The translations under genes were made by a program, and so were the position numbers. This document shows, piece after piece, positions 1 to 12,366 of a DNA stretch of 64,000 bases. The notes under the pieces were generated by a model that saw only the letters and a list, made by a program, of their open reading frames with translations, had not been told where the DNA came from and did no database searches. The stretch comes from Burkholderia contaminans (GTDB taxonomy: Bacteria > Pseudomonadota > Gammaproteobacteria > Burkholderiales > Burkholderiaceae). Every line of letters begins with the position of its first letter. The stretch's first letter is position 1. Where the stretch lies: assembly GCF_029633825.1 (NCBI RefSeq), contig NZ_CP090642.1, positions 1,464,526 to 1,528,525 on the forward strand, read 5' to 3'.

Positions 1-159
1 CTTCGACCCGGTTTGCCCTATATCAACGAAACCACGGCCGCCGTGCCGGGGCAAACCCGCATCGCTTCCGCCGCGGCGGGCAACTTCGCGTAGACTTCTC
101 CAGATCCCCGCCGCATCACGCGGCGCCTGGAATCCCAGTTCAGCCCGGAGACGTCACGC

Positions 160-1275
160 ATGCGCGCAGTGCCCATTCCTGACAGCGGCACCCTTGGAGA
201 ACCCTCTTCCGGCGCGGCCGTGCGCGACCTGCGCCGCGTGCCGATTCATCCCGATCACTGGTACCCGCTCGCGTGGTCGCGCGAGCTGAAACGCGGCAAG
301 ACGCTCGGCGTGCGCTTCGCCGGCGATCCAATCGTGCTCGTGCGCACCGAGTCCGGTGCCGTGTATGCGCTCGAGGATCGTTGCGCGCACCGCCAGGTGC
401 CGCTGCACGCGGGCGTCGTGAGCGGCGAGACGCTGCGCTGCTGCTATCACGGCTGGACTTACGCGTGCGACAGCGGCCGCTGCGTCGACGTGCCGTACCT
501 CGGCCGCGAGCGCTTGCCCAACGGCGTGCGCGCGTATCCGTGCCGCGAAGCGCACGGGCTGATCTTCGTGTTCCCGGGCGATGCGACGCTCGCCGATACC
601 CGGCCGTTCCCCGCGCTCGAATCGGCGGACAACCGCGCATACAAGACGCGCCGCTTCGGCCGCGAGGTCAAGTGCCACTACTCGTTCATGCACGAGAACC
701 TGATGGACATGAACCATCAGTTCCTGCACCGCAAGCAGATGGGGCAGATGCGCGCGCGCTCGGTAGGCCGGCGCCGCGGCGACGACTGGGTCGAGGTCGA
801 TTACACGTTCGCGCGGATGGAAGGCAAGCAGCCGGTGGGTGAAGCGCTCGTGTTCGGCGCCAGCAAGAAGCCGGCCGACCAGTCCGACAAGAGCGTGATG
901 ACGGTGCGCACCGGCTACCCGTACCAGACGCTGCAGATCCGTTCGAGCGAAGGCACGCTCGTGATGGACCTGTGGATCGTCTACGTGCCGCTCGACGCCG
1001 AGCAGCGCACCAACCGCACGTTCGGACTGCTGTCGATCCACAAGCCCGGCATCCCGTTCGCGCTCGATCTCGCGTGGCCGCTGCTCGTCTGGTTCACCGA
1101 GCGCATCTTCCGCGAGGATCGCTGGATCGTCGAGCGCGAGCAGGAAGCGCACGATGCCCAGGGCGCCGACTGGAACCACGAGGTGTTTCCGGTCATCAAC
1201 GAGCTGCGCGACCTGCTGCGCCAGTGCGGCGCACGTACGGTGATCCCGATCCGCGACGCGCGCGACGGCGCGTGA
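160..1275 (+). CDS. Rieske (2Fe-2S) non-haem iron oxygenase, alpha-subunit type
   Basis: The 371-residue product has the two-domain plan of ring-hydroxylating or O-demethylating oxygenases. The N-terminal Rieske domain (about residues 30-130) shows C75-x-H77 and C94-x2-H97, the ligands of the 2Fe-2S cluster. The catalytic part shows D183-x2-H186-x3-H190, typical of the mononuclear iron site. A GGAGA Shine-Dalgarno lies 8 bases before the ATG. No reductase or small beta subunit is adjacent, so electrons probably come from a partner encoded elsewhere, as in vanillate demethylase-like or pheophorbide-oxygenase-like enzymes. The family is certain from the motifs; the substrate cannot be told. It converges on the nucleoside salvage operon. 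Confidence 0.9.
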   Translation: MRAVPIPDSGTLGEPSSGAAVRDLRRVPIHPDHWYPLAWSRELKRGKTLGVRFAGDPIVLVRTESGAVYALEDRCAHRQVPLHAGVVSGETLRCCYHGWTYACDSGRCVDVPYLGRERLPNGVRAYPCREAHGLIFVFPGDATLADTRPFPALESADNRAYKTRRFGREVKCHYSFMHENLMDMNHQFLHRKQMGQMRARSVGRRRGDDWVEVDYTFARMEGKQPVGEALVFGASKKPADQSDKSVMTVRTGYPYQTLQIRSSEGTLVMDLWIVYVPLDAEQRTNRTFGLLSIHKPGIPFALDLAWPLLVWFTERIFREDRWIVEREQEAHDAQGADWNHEVFPVINELRDLLRQCGARTVIPIRDARDGA

Positions 1276-1309
1276 TGCGTGCGGCGCGTAGCGTGAAAAG
1301 CGCGCGCCG

Positions 1310-1699
1310 TTACAACCGGAACGCGCCCGGCAACAATGCATGGGCCGTCGTGACCTCGACGGCCCCTTTCAGGTTGGCCAGGATCACTTCGATGTCGGGC
1401 GTGCCGATCTCGATCATCACCTGACGGCACGCGCCACACGGCGCGATCGGGCCGTCCGTGTCGCCCACCACCGCGAGCCGCGTGAAATCCCCCGGACGAT
1501 AGCCGGCCGCGATGGCCGAAAACATCGCCGTGCGCTCCGCACAATTGCAGAGTCCGTAGGACGCGTTCTCGACATTGCAGCCATGAAAAACCGTCCCGTC
1601 GCGCGCCTGCAGCGCCGCGCCGACCTTGAAGCGCGAATACGGCGCATACGCGCGTTCGCGCGCCGCCTTCGCCGCTTCGATCAGTTCGTTTCGTTCCAT
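1310..1699 (-). CDS. cdd: Cytidine deaminase, short homotetrameric type
   Basis: The enzyme deaminates cytidine and deoxycytidine to uridine and deoxyuridine. The 129-residue length fits the small zinc-dependent tetrameric class. Visible residues are the substrate-binding N43-x-E45, the zinc ligand and catalytic glutamate in CAE (C53, E55), and the second zinc pair PCGAC (C88, C91). The start was placed at the ATG at 1699 rather than an upstream in-frame ATG because GGAGG lies 9 bases before it and the family begins here. It is the last gene of a nupC-deoA-cdd order on the minus strand, giving uptake, phosphorolysis and deamination of pyrimidine nucleosides in one unit. Confidence 0.95.
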   Translation of the reverse strand: MERNELIEAAKAARERAYAPYSRFKVGAALQARDGTVFHGCNVENASYGLCNCAERTAMFSAIAAGYRPGDFTRLAVVGDTDGPIAPCGACRQVMIEIGTPDIEVILANLKGAVEVTTAHALLPGAFRL

Positions 1700-1807
1700 C
1701 TCGTCGTGCCTCCGATTGTGTGCCGGGTGTTTCCGCGCGGCCGCATCCCGGCCGTGGCGATACACCCGTGACGTGCAGCGATCGCCGGTGTCGGTACCGG
1801 CGATCAG

Positions 1808-3124
1808 TCAGCCGATCCGCTGATAAATGGTCGGCGGCGCGTCGCCCGTCTCGCCCAGCACGTAGCTGCGCTGGATCGCGTCCACCGCGTGCGCGGCCGC
1901 GGCGGCGTCGCGGGCATGCACGTAACCGAGCGGCTGGCCGGCCTCGACACGCTGCCCGATCTCCGCGAGCGCCGTCAGGCCGACACTGTAGTCGATCGCA
2001 TCCGCCGCGCGCGTGCGGCCGCCGCCGAGCGCCACGACCGACAGCCCGAGCGCGCGGCAATCGACCCGCTGCACCATGCCGCTCGTGCGCGACGGAACCG
2101 GCACGATCACCTCCGCCCGCGCGAGATGACGTGCGGGTGCGTCGATCAGATCCGCGGGGCCGCCGAGCGCCGTGACCATTCTCGCGAAGCGTTCCGCTGC
2201 CGCACCCGTATCGAGCGCCTGCTGCAACTTCGCGCGCGCCGCTGTGACGTCGCGTGCCAGCCCGCCGGTGACGAGCAACTCTGCGGAAAGCGCCATCGTG
2301 ACCTCATGCAGGCGTGCCGGACGCGACTTGCCCGTCAGGTAGTTGATCGCGCACGCCACTTCGATCGCATTGCCCGCGCACGGCGCGAGCGACTGGTTCA
2401 TGTCGGTGAGGATCGCGGTCGTCTTCATCCCGGCGCCGTTGCCGACGTCGACGATGCTGCGGGCCAGTTCCGCCGATTTCTCCGCGGTCGGCATGAATGC
2501 GCCAGAGCCGACCTTGACGTCCATCACGAGCCCGTCGAGTCCGGCCGCGAGCTTCTTCGACAGGATCGACGCGGTGATCATCGCGATCGACTCGACGGTC
2601 GCCGTCACGTCGCGAATCGCATAGATGCGCATGTCGGCCGGCGCGAGCCGCGCGGTCTGCCCGATGATCGCGACGCCGACATCGCGCACCGTGCGGCGAA
2701 ACGCGTCGGTATCGGGCGTGACGTTGTAGCCCGGAATCGCACTCAGCTTGTCGAGCGTGCCGCCGGTATGGCCGAGCCCGCGCCCCGAGATCATCGGCAC
2801 GTAGCCGCCGCATGCGGCCACCATCGGCCCGAGCATCAACGATACGACATCCCCGACGCCGCCGGTCGAATGCTTGTCGATCACCGGCCCGTCGAGCGCG
2901 AGCGCGCGCCAGTCGAGCACGTCGCCCGAGTCGCGCTGCGCGAGCGTGAGTGCGACGCGCTCGTCGGTGCTCAGGTCGTTGAAATACACCGCCATCGCGA
3001 ACGCGGCCACCTGGCCCTCGGTCACGCTGCCGTCGGTCACGCCGCGCACGAACGCGGCGATCCCGTCGCGATCGAGCGGCTGCCCGTCGCGCTTTCGGCG
3101 AATGAATTCCTGCGGTAAGAACAT
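1808..3124 (-). CDS. deoA: Thymidine phosphorylase
   Basis: The enzyme cleaves thymidine or deoxyuridine with phosphate to the free base and deoxyribose-1-phosphate. The 438-residue length matches the E. coli enzyme. Family signatures are KHSTGGVGD (about residues 84-92) and [15 protein letters not shown] (about 113-127), which bind phosphate and nucleoside. The ATG at 3124 was chosen over an upstream extension of about 70 arginine-rich residues because it matches the family N-terminus and has a GAGGAGAGG-like ribosome site. It lies between the nucleoside transporter (38 bases upstream) and cdd. The freed uracil and thymine can feed the reductive pyrimidine pathway encoded next door. Confidence 0.95.
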   Translation of the reverse strand: MFLPQEFIRRKRDGQPLDRDGIAAFVRGVTDGSVTEGQVAAFAMAVYFNDLSTDERVALTLAQRDSGDVLDWRALALDGPVIDKHSTGGVGDVVSLMLGPMVAACGGYVPMISGRGLGHTGGTLDKLSAIPGYNVTPDTDAFRRTVRDVGVAIIGQTARLAPADMRIYAIRDVTATVESIAMITASILSKKLAAGLDGLVMDVKVGSGAFMPTAEKSAELARSIVDVGNGAGMKTTAILTDMNQSLAPCAGNAIEVACAINYLTGKSRPARLHEVTMALSAELLVTGGLARDVTAARAKLQQALDTGAAAERFARMVTALGGPADLIDAPARHLARAEVIVPVPSRTSGMVQRVDCRALGLSVVALGGGRTRAADAIDYSVGLTALAEIGQRVEAGQPLGYVHARDAAAAAHAVDAIQRSYVLGETGDAPPTIYQRIG

Positions 3125-3162
3125 CGTTGCCTCTCCTCGATCAATCGATGGCCGCTGCGGGC

Positions 3163-4437
3163 TCAATGCAGGGAAAAGAACAGGCCGGCGATCGCGGCGC
3201 TCATCAGGTTCGACAGCGTCGCGGCCGTCAATGCGCGCAGGCCGTGCCGCGCGACTTCGGAGCGGCGCTCGGGCGCGACCGCGCTGAAGCCGCCGGCGAG
3301 AATCGCGATCGACGAGAAGTTCGCGAAACCGCACAGCGCGAACGACACGATCGCGAGCGTCTTCGGGTCGAGCACCTGCAGGCCGGCCGCCGCGACGTGC
3401 TCGCCGCCCTTCAGGTACGGCGACAGGTCGCCATACGCGACGAACTCGTTGAAGATCAGCTTCTCGCCGATGAAGTTGCCGGCCAGCGCCGCGTCATGCC
3501 ACGGCACGCCGATGATCCACGCGAGCGGCGCGAACAGGTGGCCGATGATACCCACCAGCGTGATCTGCGGAAAGCCCACGAACGCGGCCACGCCGCCGAC
3601 GATGAGGTTCATCAGCGCGATGAGCCCCACGAACGCGATCAGCATCGCGCCGACGTTGATCGCAATCCGCAGCCCGACCGACGCGCCGGACGCCGCCGCC
3701 TCGATCACGTTGGCGGCCCGCTTGTCGTCGAAGTCGAGCCCGTCGACCACGACGCGGCTCGGCTCGACCGTCGGATACAGCAGCTTGCCGAACAGCAGCC
3801 CGCCCGGCACCGCCATGAACGATGCGGCGAGCAGGTATTCCATCCTCACGCCGAGGCCGGCATAACCGACCAGCACCGAGCCGGCGACCGACGCCATGCC
3901 GCTCGCCATCACCGTGAAGATCTCGGCGCTCGTCATGTTCCGCACGAACGGTTTCACGAGCGCGGGCATCTCGCTTTGCCCGAGAAAGATCGTCGCGACC
4001 GCCGAGCACGCCTCGATGCGGCTCACGCCGAGCACTTTCGCCAGCGCCGCGCCGAGGATCGCGACGATCCACTTCATCACGCCGATGTAGTACAGCACCG
4101 CGATCAGCGCGGTCACGAAGATGATCATCGGCAGCACGCGCAGGCCGAACACGAACCCGCCATCGCCGAACAGCTGGAACATCCGGCTGTCGACGAGGCC
4201 GCCGAATACGAACGCGATGCCGTGATTGCCCATGTCGAGCACGCGATTCACGCCGTTCGCGGCGCCCGCCAGCGCCGTGCGGCCTGCCGGTACGAACAGC
4301 ACCAGCGCGCCGATCGCCAGCTGCGTGCACAGCGCGGCGATCATGGTCCGGCCGCTCACTGCGCGCCGGTTGTTCGACAGCAGATAGGCAACCAGCAGCA
4401 GGAACAGCATACCCAGGAGACTGCGCAGAATATCCAC
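3163..4437 (-). CDS. NupC-type concentrative nucleoside transporter
   Basis: This is an inner-membrane symporter of the CNT family, about 424 residues, with many hydrophobic segments across its length. Family-like stretches include the [14 protein letters not shown] segment near the middle and the [15 protein letters not shown] segment towards the C-terminal half. The start is a GTG at 4437, preceded by AAGGAG with 6 bases spacing; upstream in-frame ATG codons would add a charged tail before the first membrane segment. It is first in a transporter-deoA-cdd set, so it likely imports pyrimidine nucleosides. The ion coupled (proton or sodium) cannot be told from what was read. Confidence 0.92.
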   Translation of the reverse strand: MDILRSLLGMLFLLLVAYLLSNNRRAVSGRTMIAALCTQLAIGALVLFVPAGRTALAGAANGVNRVLDMGNHGIAFVFGGLVDSRMFQLFGDGGFVFGLRVLPMIIFVTALIAVLYYIGVMKWIVAILGAALAKVLGVSRIEACSAVATIFLGQSEMPALVKPFVRNMTSAEIFTVMASGMASVAGSVLVGYAGLGVRMEYLLAASFMAVPGGLLFGKLLYPTVEPSRVVVDGLDFDDKRAANVIEAAASGASVGLRIAINVGAMLIAFVGLIALMNLIVGGVAAFVGFPQITLVGIIGHLFAPLAWIIGVPWHDAALAGNFIGEKLIFNEFVAYGDLSPYLKGGEHVAAAGLQVLDPKTLAIVSFALCGFANFSSIAILAGGFSAVAPERRSEVARHGLRALTAATLSNLMSAAIAGLFFSLH

Positions 4438-4726
4438 CTCGTACTCCTTGCTCTCAATGTTGTTGGATTGTTCGGCGGGCGGCCCGGCACGCCTGCGCAA
4501 CGCCGTCGGTGGATATTACTCGCCGGCATGCACGTCGACAACGCAAACAAAATGGTCGCATTTGCGCGACATCGCGTGTTTCATCGACTTGCTCAGTTGT
4601 TCTATGTATCCGGAGATCGGCAAGGCGCGATCGCGCTCAATTCATCCCAAATATTGAGAGGATGGGCGTGATGCGGAGAGGCGGCACGAGCGGTGCCGGC
4701 ACGAACGTAAACGCACGCTCAAACAT
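4438..4726. promoter_or_regulatory. Intergenic region upstream of the nucleoside transporter
   Basis: About 290 bases without a convincing gene lie between the transporter start and the terminator of the pyrimidine-breakdown operon. The stretch is locally A/T-richer than its neighbours and must hold the salvage-operon promoter, but no clear -35/-10 pair could be fixed. A 12-base GCGCGATCGCGC palindrome lies near 4625-4636 and is a possible, unproven, regulator site. Confidence 0.35.
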
Positions 4727-4763
4727 GCGCGGGGCGTGTCGTTCGAACCGACACGCCCCGCGC
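4727..4763 (-). terminator. Strong hairpin after the dihydropyrimidinase gene
   Basis: A perfect 15-bp GC-rich inverted repeat (arms 4727-4741 and 4749-4763, 7-base loop) begins 12 bases after the dihydropyrimidinase stop codon. A short T-containing run follows in the minus direction. It most likely ends the pyrimidine-breakdown transcript and separates it from the nucleoside salvage operon. Confidence 0.75.
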
Positions 4764-4775
4764 GATACGCAACGC

Positions 4776-7785
<3,010 letters not shown>

Positions 7786-7802
7786 TCCACGAAAACGTCA
7801 AC

Positions 7803-7869
7803 GCCGGCATCACTCGATGCCGGCCCGGGTGGAACGAAAGGCGGCGATGCAGGATGGCCCGCATCGCCG
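7803..7869. other. Two adjacent hairpins in the preA-permease gap
   Basis: The 91-base gap between preA and the permease gene carries two perfect inverted repeats: GCCGGCAT/ATGCCGGC (7803-7824, 6-base loop) and CGGCGATGC/GCATCGCCG (7842-7869, 10-base loop). Neither has a T tract, so they may be mRNA-processing or stabilising stems that set relative expression of enzyme and transporter. Confidence 0.5.
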
Positions 7870-7876
7870 GACGCCG

Positions 7877-9193
7877 TCAAGCAGCCTTCTTCGCGTGCTT
7901 CTCGGGTGCCGCCGCGCCTGCACTCGCCCCCGCCTCCGCGCTCGCCGGATTGTTCGGATGCGTGGTCCAGTTCGCGTAGTCGCCCGAATCGACACGCTCC
8001 ATCGTGATGCATTGCTCGACCGGACACACATGCATGCAAAGATTGCACCCGACGCACGCCGAATCGACCACTTCGAAATGCCGCACGCCGTCCTTCGTCG
8101 CGGTGATCGCCTGGTGCGACGTGTCCTCGCACGCGATATGGCACAACCCGCACTGGATGCAGCGGTCCTGGTCGATACGCGCCTTGATGTCGTATTTCAG
8201 GTTCAGGTATTTCCAGTCGGTCACGTTCGGCACCGCGCGGCCGCGAATGTCGTCGAGCGTCGCGTAGCCCTTCTCGTCCATCCAGTTCGACAATCCGTCG
8301 GCCAGGTCCGACACGATCCGGAATCCGTAATGCATCGCGGCGGTGCACACCTGCACGCTGCCGGCGCCGAGCACCATGAACTCCGCCGCGTCGCGCCATG
8401 ACGAGATGCCGCCGATGCCCGAGATCGGCAGGTTCGGCGTTTCCGGGTCACGTGCGATCTCCGCGACCATGTTCAATGCGATCGGCTTGACCGCCGGGCC
8501 GCAATAGCCGCCGTGCGTGCCCTTGCCGTCGACCGTCGGCATCGGCGCCATATGGTCGAGATCGACCGCGACGATCGAGTTGATCGTGTTGATCAGCGAC
8601 ACGCCGTCCGCGCCGCCCTTGTACGCGGCGCGCGACCCCATCCGGATGTCGCTGATGTTCGGCGTGAGCTTCACGAGGCACGGCAGCTTCGTGCCTTCCT
8701 TCACCCAGCGCGTGACCATCTCCACATATTCGGGCACCTGCCCGACCGCCGCGCCCATCCCGCGCTCGCTCATCCCGTGCGGACAACCGAAGTTCAGCTC
8801 GACCGCGTCGGCGCCCGTATCCTCGACGAGCGGCAGGATCCATTTCCAGTCGCGCTCGTTGCACGGCACCATCAGCGACACGATCAGCGCGCGGTCCGGC
8901 CAGTCGCGCTTCACCTGCGCGATCTCTCTCAGGTTCACGTCGAGCGGACGGTCGGTGATCAGCTCGATGTTGTTCAGCCCCGCGATGCGCTGGCCGTTCC
9001 ACTGCACCGCGCCATAGCGCGAACTGACGTTGACGACATGCGGATCGAGCCCGAGCGTCTTCCAGACGACCCCGCCCCAGCCCGCCTCGAACGCGCGGTT
9101 CACGTTGTAGGCCTTGTCGGTCGGCGGCGCGGACGCCAGCCAGAAAGGGTTCGGCGAAGTGATGCCCGCGATGGTGCAGCGAAGGTCGGCCAT
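7877..9193 (-). CDS. preA: NAD-dependent dihydropyrimidine dehydrogenase, PreA subunit
   Basis: PreA is the FMN-dependent catalytic subunit that reduces uracil and thymine to their 5,6-dihydro forms. The 438-residue protein has a dihydroorotate-dehydrogenase-like barrel with the catalytic-loop cysteine in ELNFGCPHGMSERGMG. Its C-terminal ferredoxin domain has two complete 4Fe-4S motifs, CIQCGLCHIAC and CVGCNLCMHVCP. A short charged tail with proline and alanine follows. It lies 64 bases downstream of preT, its partner subunit, in an operon with later enzymes of the same pathway. Confidence 0.96.
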   Translation of the reverse strand: MADLRCTIAGITSPNPFWLASAPPTDKAYNVNRAFEAGWGGVVWKTLGLDPHVVNVSSRYGAVQWNGQRIAGLNNIELITDRPLDVNLREIAQVKRDWPDRALIVSLMVPCNERDWKWILPLVEDTGADAVELNFGCPHGMSERGMGAAVGQVPEYVEMVTRWVKEGTKLPCLVKLTPNISDIRMGSRAAYKGGADGVSLINTINSIVAVDLDHMAPMPTVDGKGTHGGYCGPAVKPIALNMVAEIARDPETPNLPISGIGGISSWRDAAEFMVLGAGSVQVCTAAMHYGFRIVSDLADGLSNWMDEKGYATLDDIRGRAVPNVTDWKYLNLKYDIKARIDQDRCIQCGLCHIACEDTSHQAITATKDGVRHFEVVDSACVGCNLCMHVCPVEQCITMERVDSGDYANWTTHPNNPASAEAGASAGAAAPEKHAKKAA

Positions 9194-9257
9194 GGTCGGC
9201 TCCGTGAGAGTGGGGTCGTGTTCGTTGTGCTCGTGGTGTGTGACGCGCGTCGTGCGC

Positions 9258-10595
9258 TCACGCGGCCTTCGCGTCGCGCTGCGCGAGCGTCGTGTCGATC
9301 GACGCGGCCGCGCGCTTGCCGTCCTGCACGGCCTGCACCGTCAGGTCGACGCCGCCCGTCGCCGCGCAGTCGCCGCCGGCCCAAACGTCGGGCCATGCGG
9401 TGCGCCCGTCGGCGTCCACCGCGATGCGGGCGCCGTCCGCCGTCAGCAGCGCGGCGTCGATGGCGTCCGGCACCAGCGTCTGGCCGATCGCCTTCAGCAC
9501 CATGTCCGCCTCGACGGTAAAGCGCTCGCCCGATGCCGCCTCGAACTCGACACCCGTCACCTGCCCGTTCTCCCCCGCCATGCGCACCGGCTTCGCGTGC
9601 GTGACGAGCGTGACGCCGCTCTTCTGCGCGAACTCGCGCTCGGCCCACGTCGCGCTCATCGCCTCCACGCCGCGCCGGTACACCATCGTCACGCGCTCGG
9701 CGCCGAGCTTGCGGCTCTGCACCGCCGCATCGATGGCCGTATTGCCGCCGCCGATCACGACCACGCGCCGCCCGACCGCCACGTTCTCCAGCGCATCGGC
9801 CTGCCGCACCTGCTCGATGAAATCGACCGCGTTCATCACGCCGTTCAGTTGCTCGCCGTCGATCGACAGCGCACGCACGCCGCCGAGCCCCATCGCAAGA
9901 AACACCGCGTCGTGCTGCTCGCGCAGCGCGTCGAGCGTGATGTCGCGGCCCAGCGCGACGCCGGTTTTCAACGTGATGCCGCCCACCGACAGCAGCCACT
10001 CGACTTCACGCTGCGCGAAATCGTCGACGGTCTTGTACGCGGCGATCCCGTATTCGTTGAGGCCGCCGGCCTTCGGGCGCGCGTCGAACAGCGTGACGCG
10101 ATGCCCGGCGAGCGCGAGCCGATGCGCGCATGCGAGCCCGGCCGGCCCCGCGCCGACCACCGCGACATGGCGTCCCGTGTCGGGCGCGCGCGTGAAGCGC
10201 ACCGCGCCGGTCTCCATCGCCCAGTCGGTTGCATGCCGCTGCAGTGCGCCGATCGCGACGGGCTGCGCATCCTGGTGGTTACGCACGCATGCGCCCTCGC
10301 ACAGGATCTCGGTCGGACACACGCGGGCGCACATCCCGCCGAGCGGGTTCGCCGACAGGATGTCGGTCGCGGCGCCCTTCAGGTTGCCGTTGCCGATCTT
10401 GCGGATGAAGCTCGGGATGTCGATCTGCGTCGGGCAGGCCTGCACGCACGGCGCGTCGTAGCAGTAGTGGCAGCGGCTGGCGGCGGCCGCCGCGGCAGTC
10501 GGATCGAGCAGCGGCGCGATGTCGGCGAATTCGCACGAGAGTTGCGTGGACGACAGGCGTTGCGCGGCGATATCGCCGGTTGGCTTGGTGGTCAT
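9258..10595 (-). CDS. preT: NAD-dependent dihydropyrimidine dehydrogenase, PreT subunit
   Basis: PreT is the GltD-like flavoprotein that takes electrons from NADH and passes them to PreA. The 445-residue product has an N-terminal 4Fe-4S region (CHYCYDAPCVQACP and a second cluster set ending CEGACVR, about residues 40-105). An FAD-binding GAGPAGLACA motif follows near residue 150, and a second nucleotide-binding VVIGGGNTAID site near residue 290. It lies between the amidase gene and preA, all in the same direction, consistent with co-expression of the two subunits. Confidence 0.95.
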   Translation of the reverse strand: MTTKPTGDIAAQRLSSTQLSCEFADIAPLLDPTAAAAAASRCHYCYDAPCVQACPTQIDIPSFIRKIGNGNLKGAATDILSANPLGGMCARVCPTEILCEGACVRNHQDAQPVAIGALQRHATDWAMETGAVRFTRAPDTGRHVAVVGAGPAGLACAHRLALAGHRVTLFDARPKAGGLNEYGIAAYKTVDDFAQREVEWLLSVGGITLKTGVALGRDITLDALREQHDAVFLAMGLGGVRALSIDGEQLNGVMNAVDFIEQVRQADALENVAVGRRVVVIGGGNTAIDAAVQSRKLGAERVTMVYRRGVEAMSATWAEREFAQKSGVTLVTHAKPVRMAGENGQVTGVEFEAASGERFTVEADMVLKAIGQTLVPDAIDAALLTADGARIAVDADGRTAWPDVWAGGDCAATGGVDLTVQAVQDGKRAAASIDTTLAQRDAKAA

Positions 10596-10730
10596 ACGCG
10601 TTCCTTCGACTGGGTGGAGACAAAGCCGTCCCCGCCGGCTGCGAGTGCACAGTCGGGGCGGTCGTTGTTAGGAATGCTACGGTCAGGCTGTCACGCGTTG
10701 ATCAGCCTGCCGGCTGCTACGGCCCTGGTG

Positions 10731-12011
10731 TCATGACGCCGGCTCGCATGCACGCGACAGCATCGCGTGCAGCAGCACGTTCGCGCCGGCCTCGATCCAG
10801 GCGGGCGTCGCGTCCTCGATCTCGTTGTGGCTGATGCCGTCGACACACGGCACGAACACCATCGACGTCGGTGCGACCTGTGCGAGGTAGCACGCGTCGT
10901 GGCCGGCACCCGACACGATGTCGCGATGCGAGAAACCGAAGCGGTCGGCCGCACTGCGCACGGCTTCCACGCAGGCAGCATCGAACGCCACCGGCTTGTA
11001 ATAGAAAATCTGCTCGAGTTCGGTCTCGAGCCCGATGTCGCCCGCGATGCGCGCCACACCTTCGCGCAACGCAGCATCCATCTTCGCGAGCACCGCGTCG
11101 TCCGGATGACGGAAATCGACGGTGAAGAACACGCGGCCCGGAATCACGTTCCGCGAGTTCGGGTAGACCTGCATCATGCCGACCGTCGCGCAGCCGAATG
11201 GCGCATGATCGAGGCCGATCCGGTTGACGAGATCGACCACGCGCGACGCGCCGAGCAGTGCGTCGCGCCGCCGCGGCATCGGCGTCGGCCCCGCGTGCGC
11301 TTCCTGGCCGGTGAACACGATCTCGTACCAGCGCTGCCCCTGCGCGTCGGTCACGACGCCGATCGTCTTGCACTCCGCCTCGAGAATCGGCCCCTGCTCG
11401 ATATGCAGTTCGAACGCCGCGTGCAGCTTGCGCCCGCCGCACGGCACGTCGCCCGCGTAGCCGATCCGCGCCAGCTCCTCGCCGATCGTCTTGCCGTCCA
11501 CATCCTTGCGCGACAACCCGTATTCGAGCGGGAACACGCCCGCGAATACGCCCGACGCAACCATCGCCGGCGCGAAGCGCGAGCCTTCCTCGTTGGTCCA
11601 GATCACGACCTCGACCGGATGCTCGGTCTCGATGCCATGATCGTTGAGACTCCGAATCACTTCAAGGCCGCCGAGCACGCCGTAGATGCCGTCGAAGCGG
11701 CCGCCCGTCGGCTGCGAATCCGCGTGCGAGCCCGTGACGACCGGCGCTGCATCGGCCACGCGGCCCTCGCGGCGCATGAACACGTTGCCCATCGTATCGA
11801 CCGTCACCGTGCAGCCGGCGGCCTTCGCCCAGCCGACGATCAGGTCACGGCCGGCCTTGTCGAGATCGGTCAGCGCGAGGCGACACACGCCGCCCTTCGG
11901 CGTCGCACCGATCTTCGCGACTTCCATCAGGCTGTCCCACAACCGCTTGCCGTCGACCTTGATCGACGTGTCGAAAGCTGCCCGCTTCACTGTTTCCGAT
12001 ACCGCGTTCAT
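10731..12011 (-). CDS. M20-family N-carbamoyl-amino-acid amidohydrolase (beta-ureidopropionase type)
   Basis: The 426-residue product belongs to the M20 hydantoinase/carbamoylase group. Metal and substrate motifs are TGSHADSQPTGGRFDG, WTNEEGSRFAPA and FELHIEQGP. In this operon the expected reaction is release of ammonia and CO2 from N-carbamoyl-beta-alanine, the final step of reductive pyrimidine breakdown. Allantoate amidohydrolases and L-carbamoylases are close relatives, so activity is inferred from neighbours. The ATG at 12011 has AGGAG 8 bases upstream; a longer in-frame start would add 20 residues that look non-coding. It is the first gene of the operon. Confidence 0.9.
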   Translation of the reverse strand: MNAVSETVKRAAFDTSIKVDGKRLWDSLMEVAKIGATPKGGVCRLALTDLDKAGRDLIVGWAKAAGCTVTVDTMGNVFMRREGRVADAAPVVTGSHADSQPTGGRFDGIYGVLGGLEVIRSLNDHGIETEHPVEVVIWTNEEGSRFAPAMVASGVFAGVFPLEYGLSRKDVDGKTIGEELARIGYAGDVPCGGRKLHAAFELHIEQGPILEAECKTIGVVTDAQGQRWYEIVFTGQEAHAGPTPMPRRRDALLGASRVVDLVNRIGLDHAPFGCATVGMMQVYPNSRNVIPGRVFFTVDFRHPDDAVLAKMDAALREGVARIAGDIGLETELEQIFYYKPVAFDAACVEAVRSAADRFGFSHRDIVSGAGHDACYLAQVAPTSMVFVPCVDGISHNEIEDATPAWIEAGANVLLHAMLSRACEPAS

Positions 12012-12171
12012 TCGTATCGCTCCTGTGGGGTCGGTGATGTCGTCAGCCCGGTCTGTGCCGGTGCGCGTCATGCCTGTTTCGGGGCAACGCCGCCCAAGCG
12101 CGGTGCATGCCCCGGTCTTCGCGAAGATCGTCCGACGAATCGGGCCGAAATGTTTCCGCCGCTCGTCGAAT

Positions 12172-12217
12172 CCTGTCCGATTGGACAGGTTTTAGACGAT
12201 CAAAATGACCAAATCAA
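12172..12217 (-). promoter_or_regulatory. Promoter and palindromic operator of the pyrimidine-breakdown operon
   Basis: On the minus strand a TTGATT box (12212-12217) and a TAAAAC box (12189-12194) are spaced 17 bases apart, a plausible sigma-70 promoter. Directly after the -10, and sharing one base with it, comes an 18-base perfect palindrome, CCTGTCC-4-GGACAGG (12172-12189). This is where a TetR-family repressor would block initiation, and a RutR-like regulator gene diverges from the same 355-base gap. The region between the palindrome and the amidase start (about 160 bases) is an untranslated leader with no obvious gene. Confidence 0.6.
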
Positions 12218-12366
12218 TCTCTTTCTTGCGTGAATGGATAGAGCGAGAAACGTGCCACCGCAACGCAGCATGGCGATGAATGCGCGAGATCGGTGCGCGT
12301 GCGTTCGATGCGAATCAGCGGCTAGAATGAAGCCCAACGCGGCACGCCCGCCGCGCGAGGGCAACG

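Noticed and set aside
1..93. A short open frame at the left edge ending in TAG at 91-93
   Set aside because: Only about 30 codons are visible with no recognisable motif, so it cannot be called the end of a gene.
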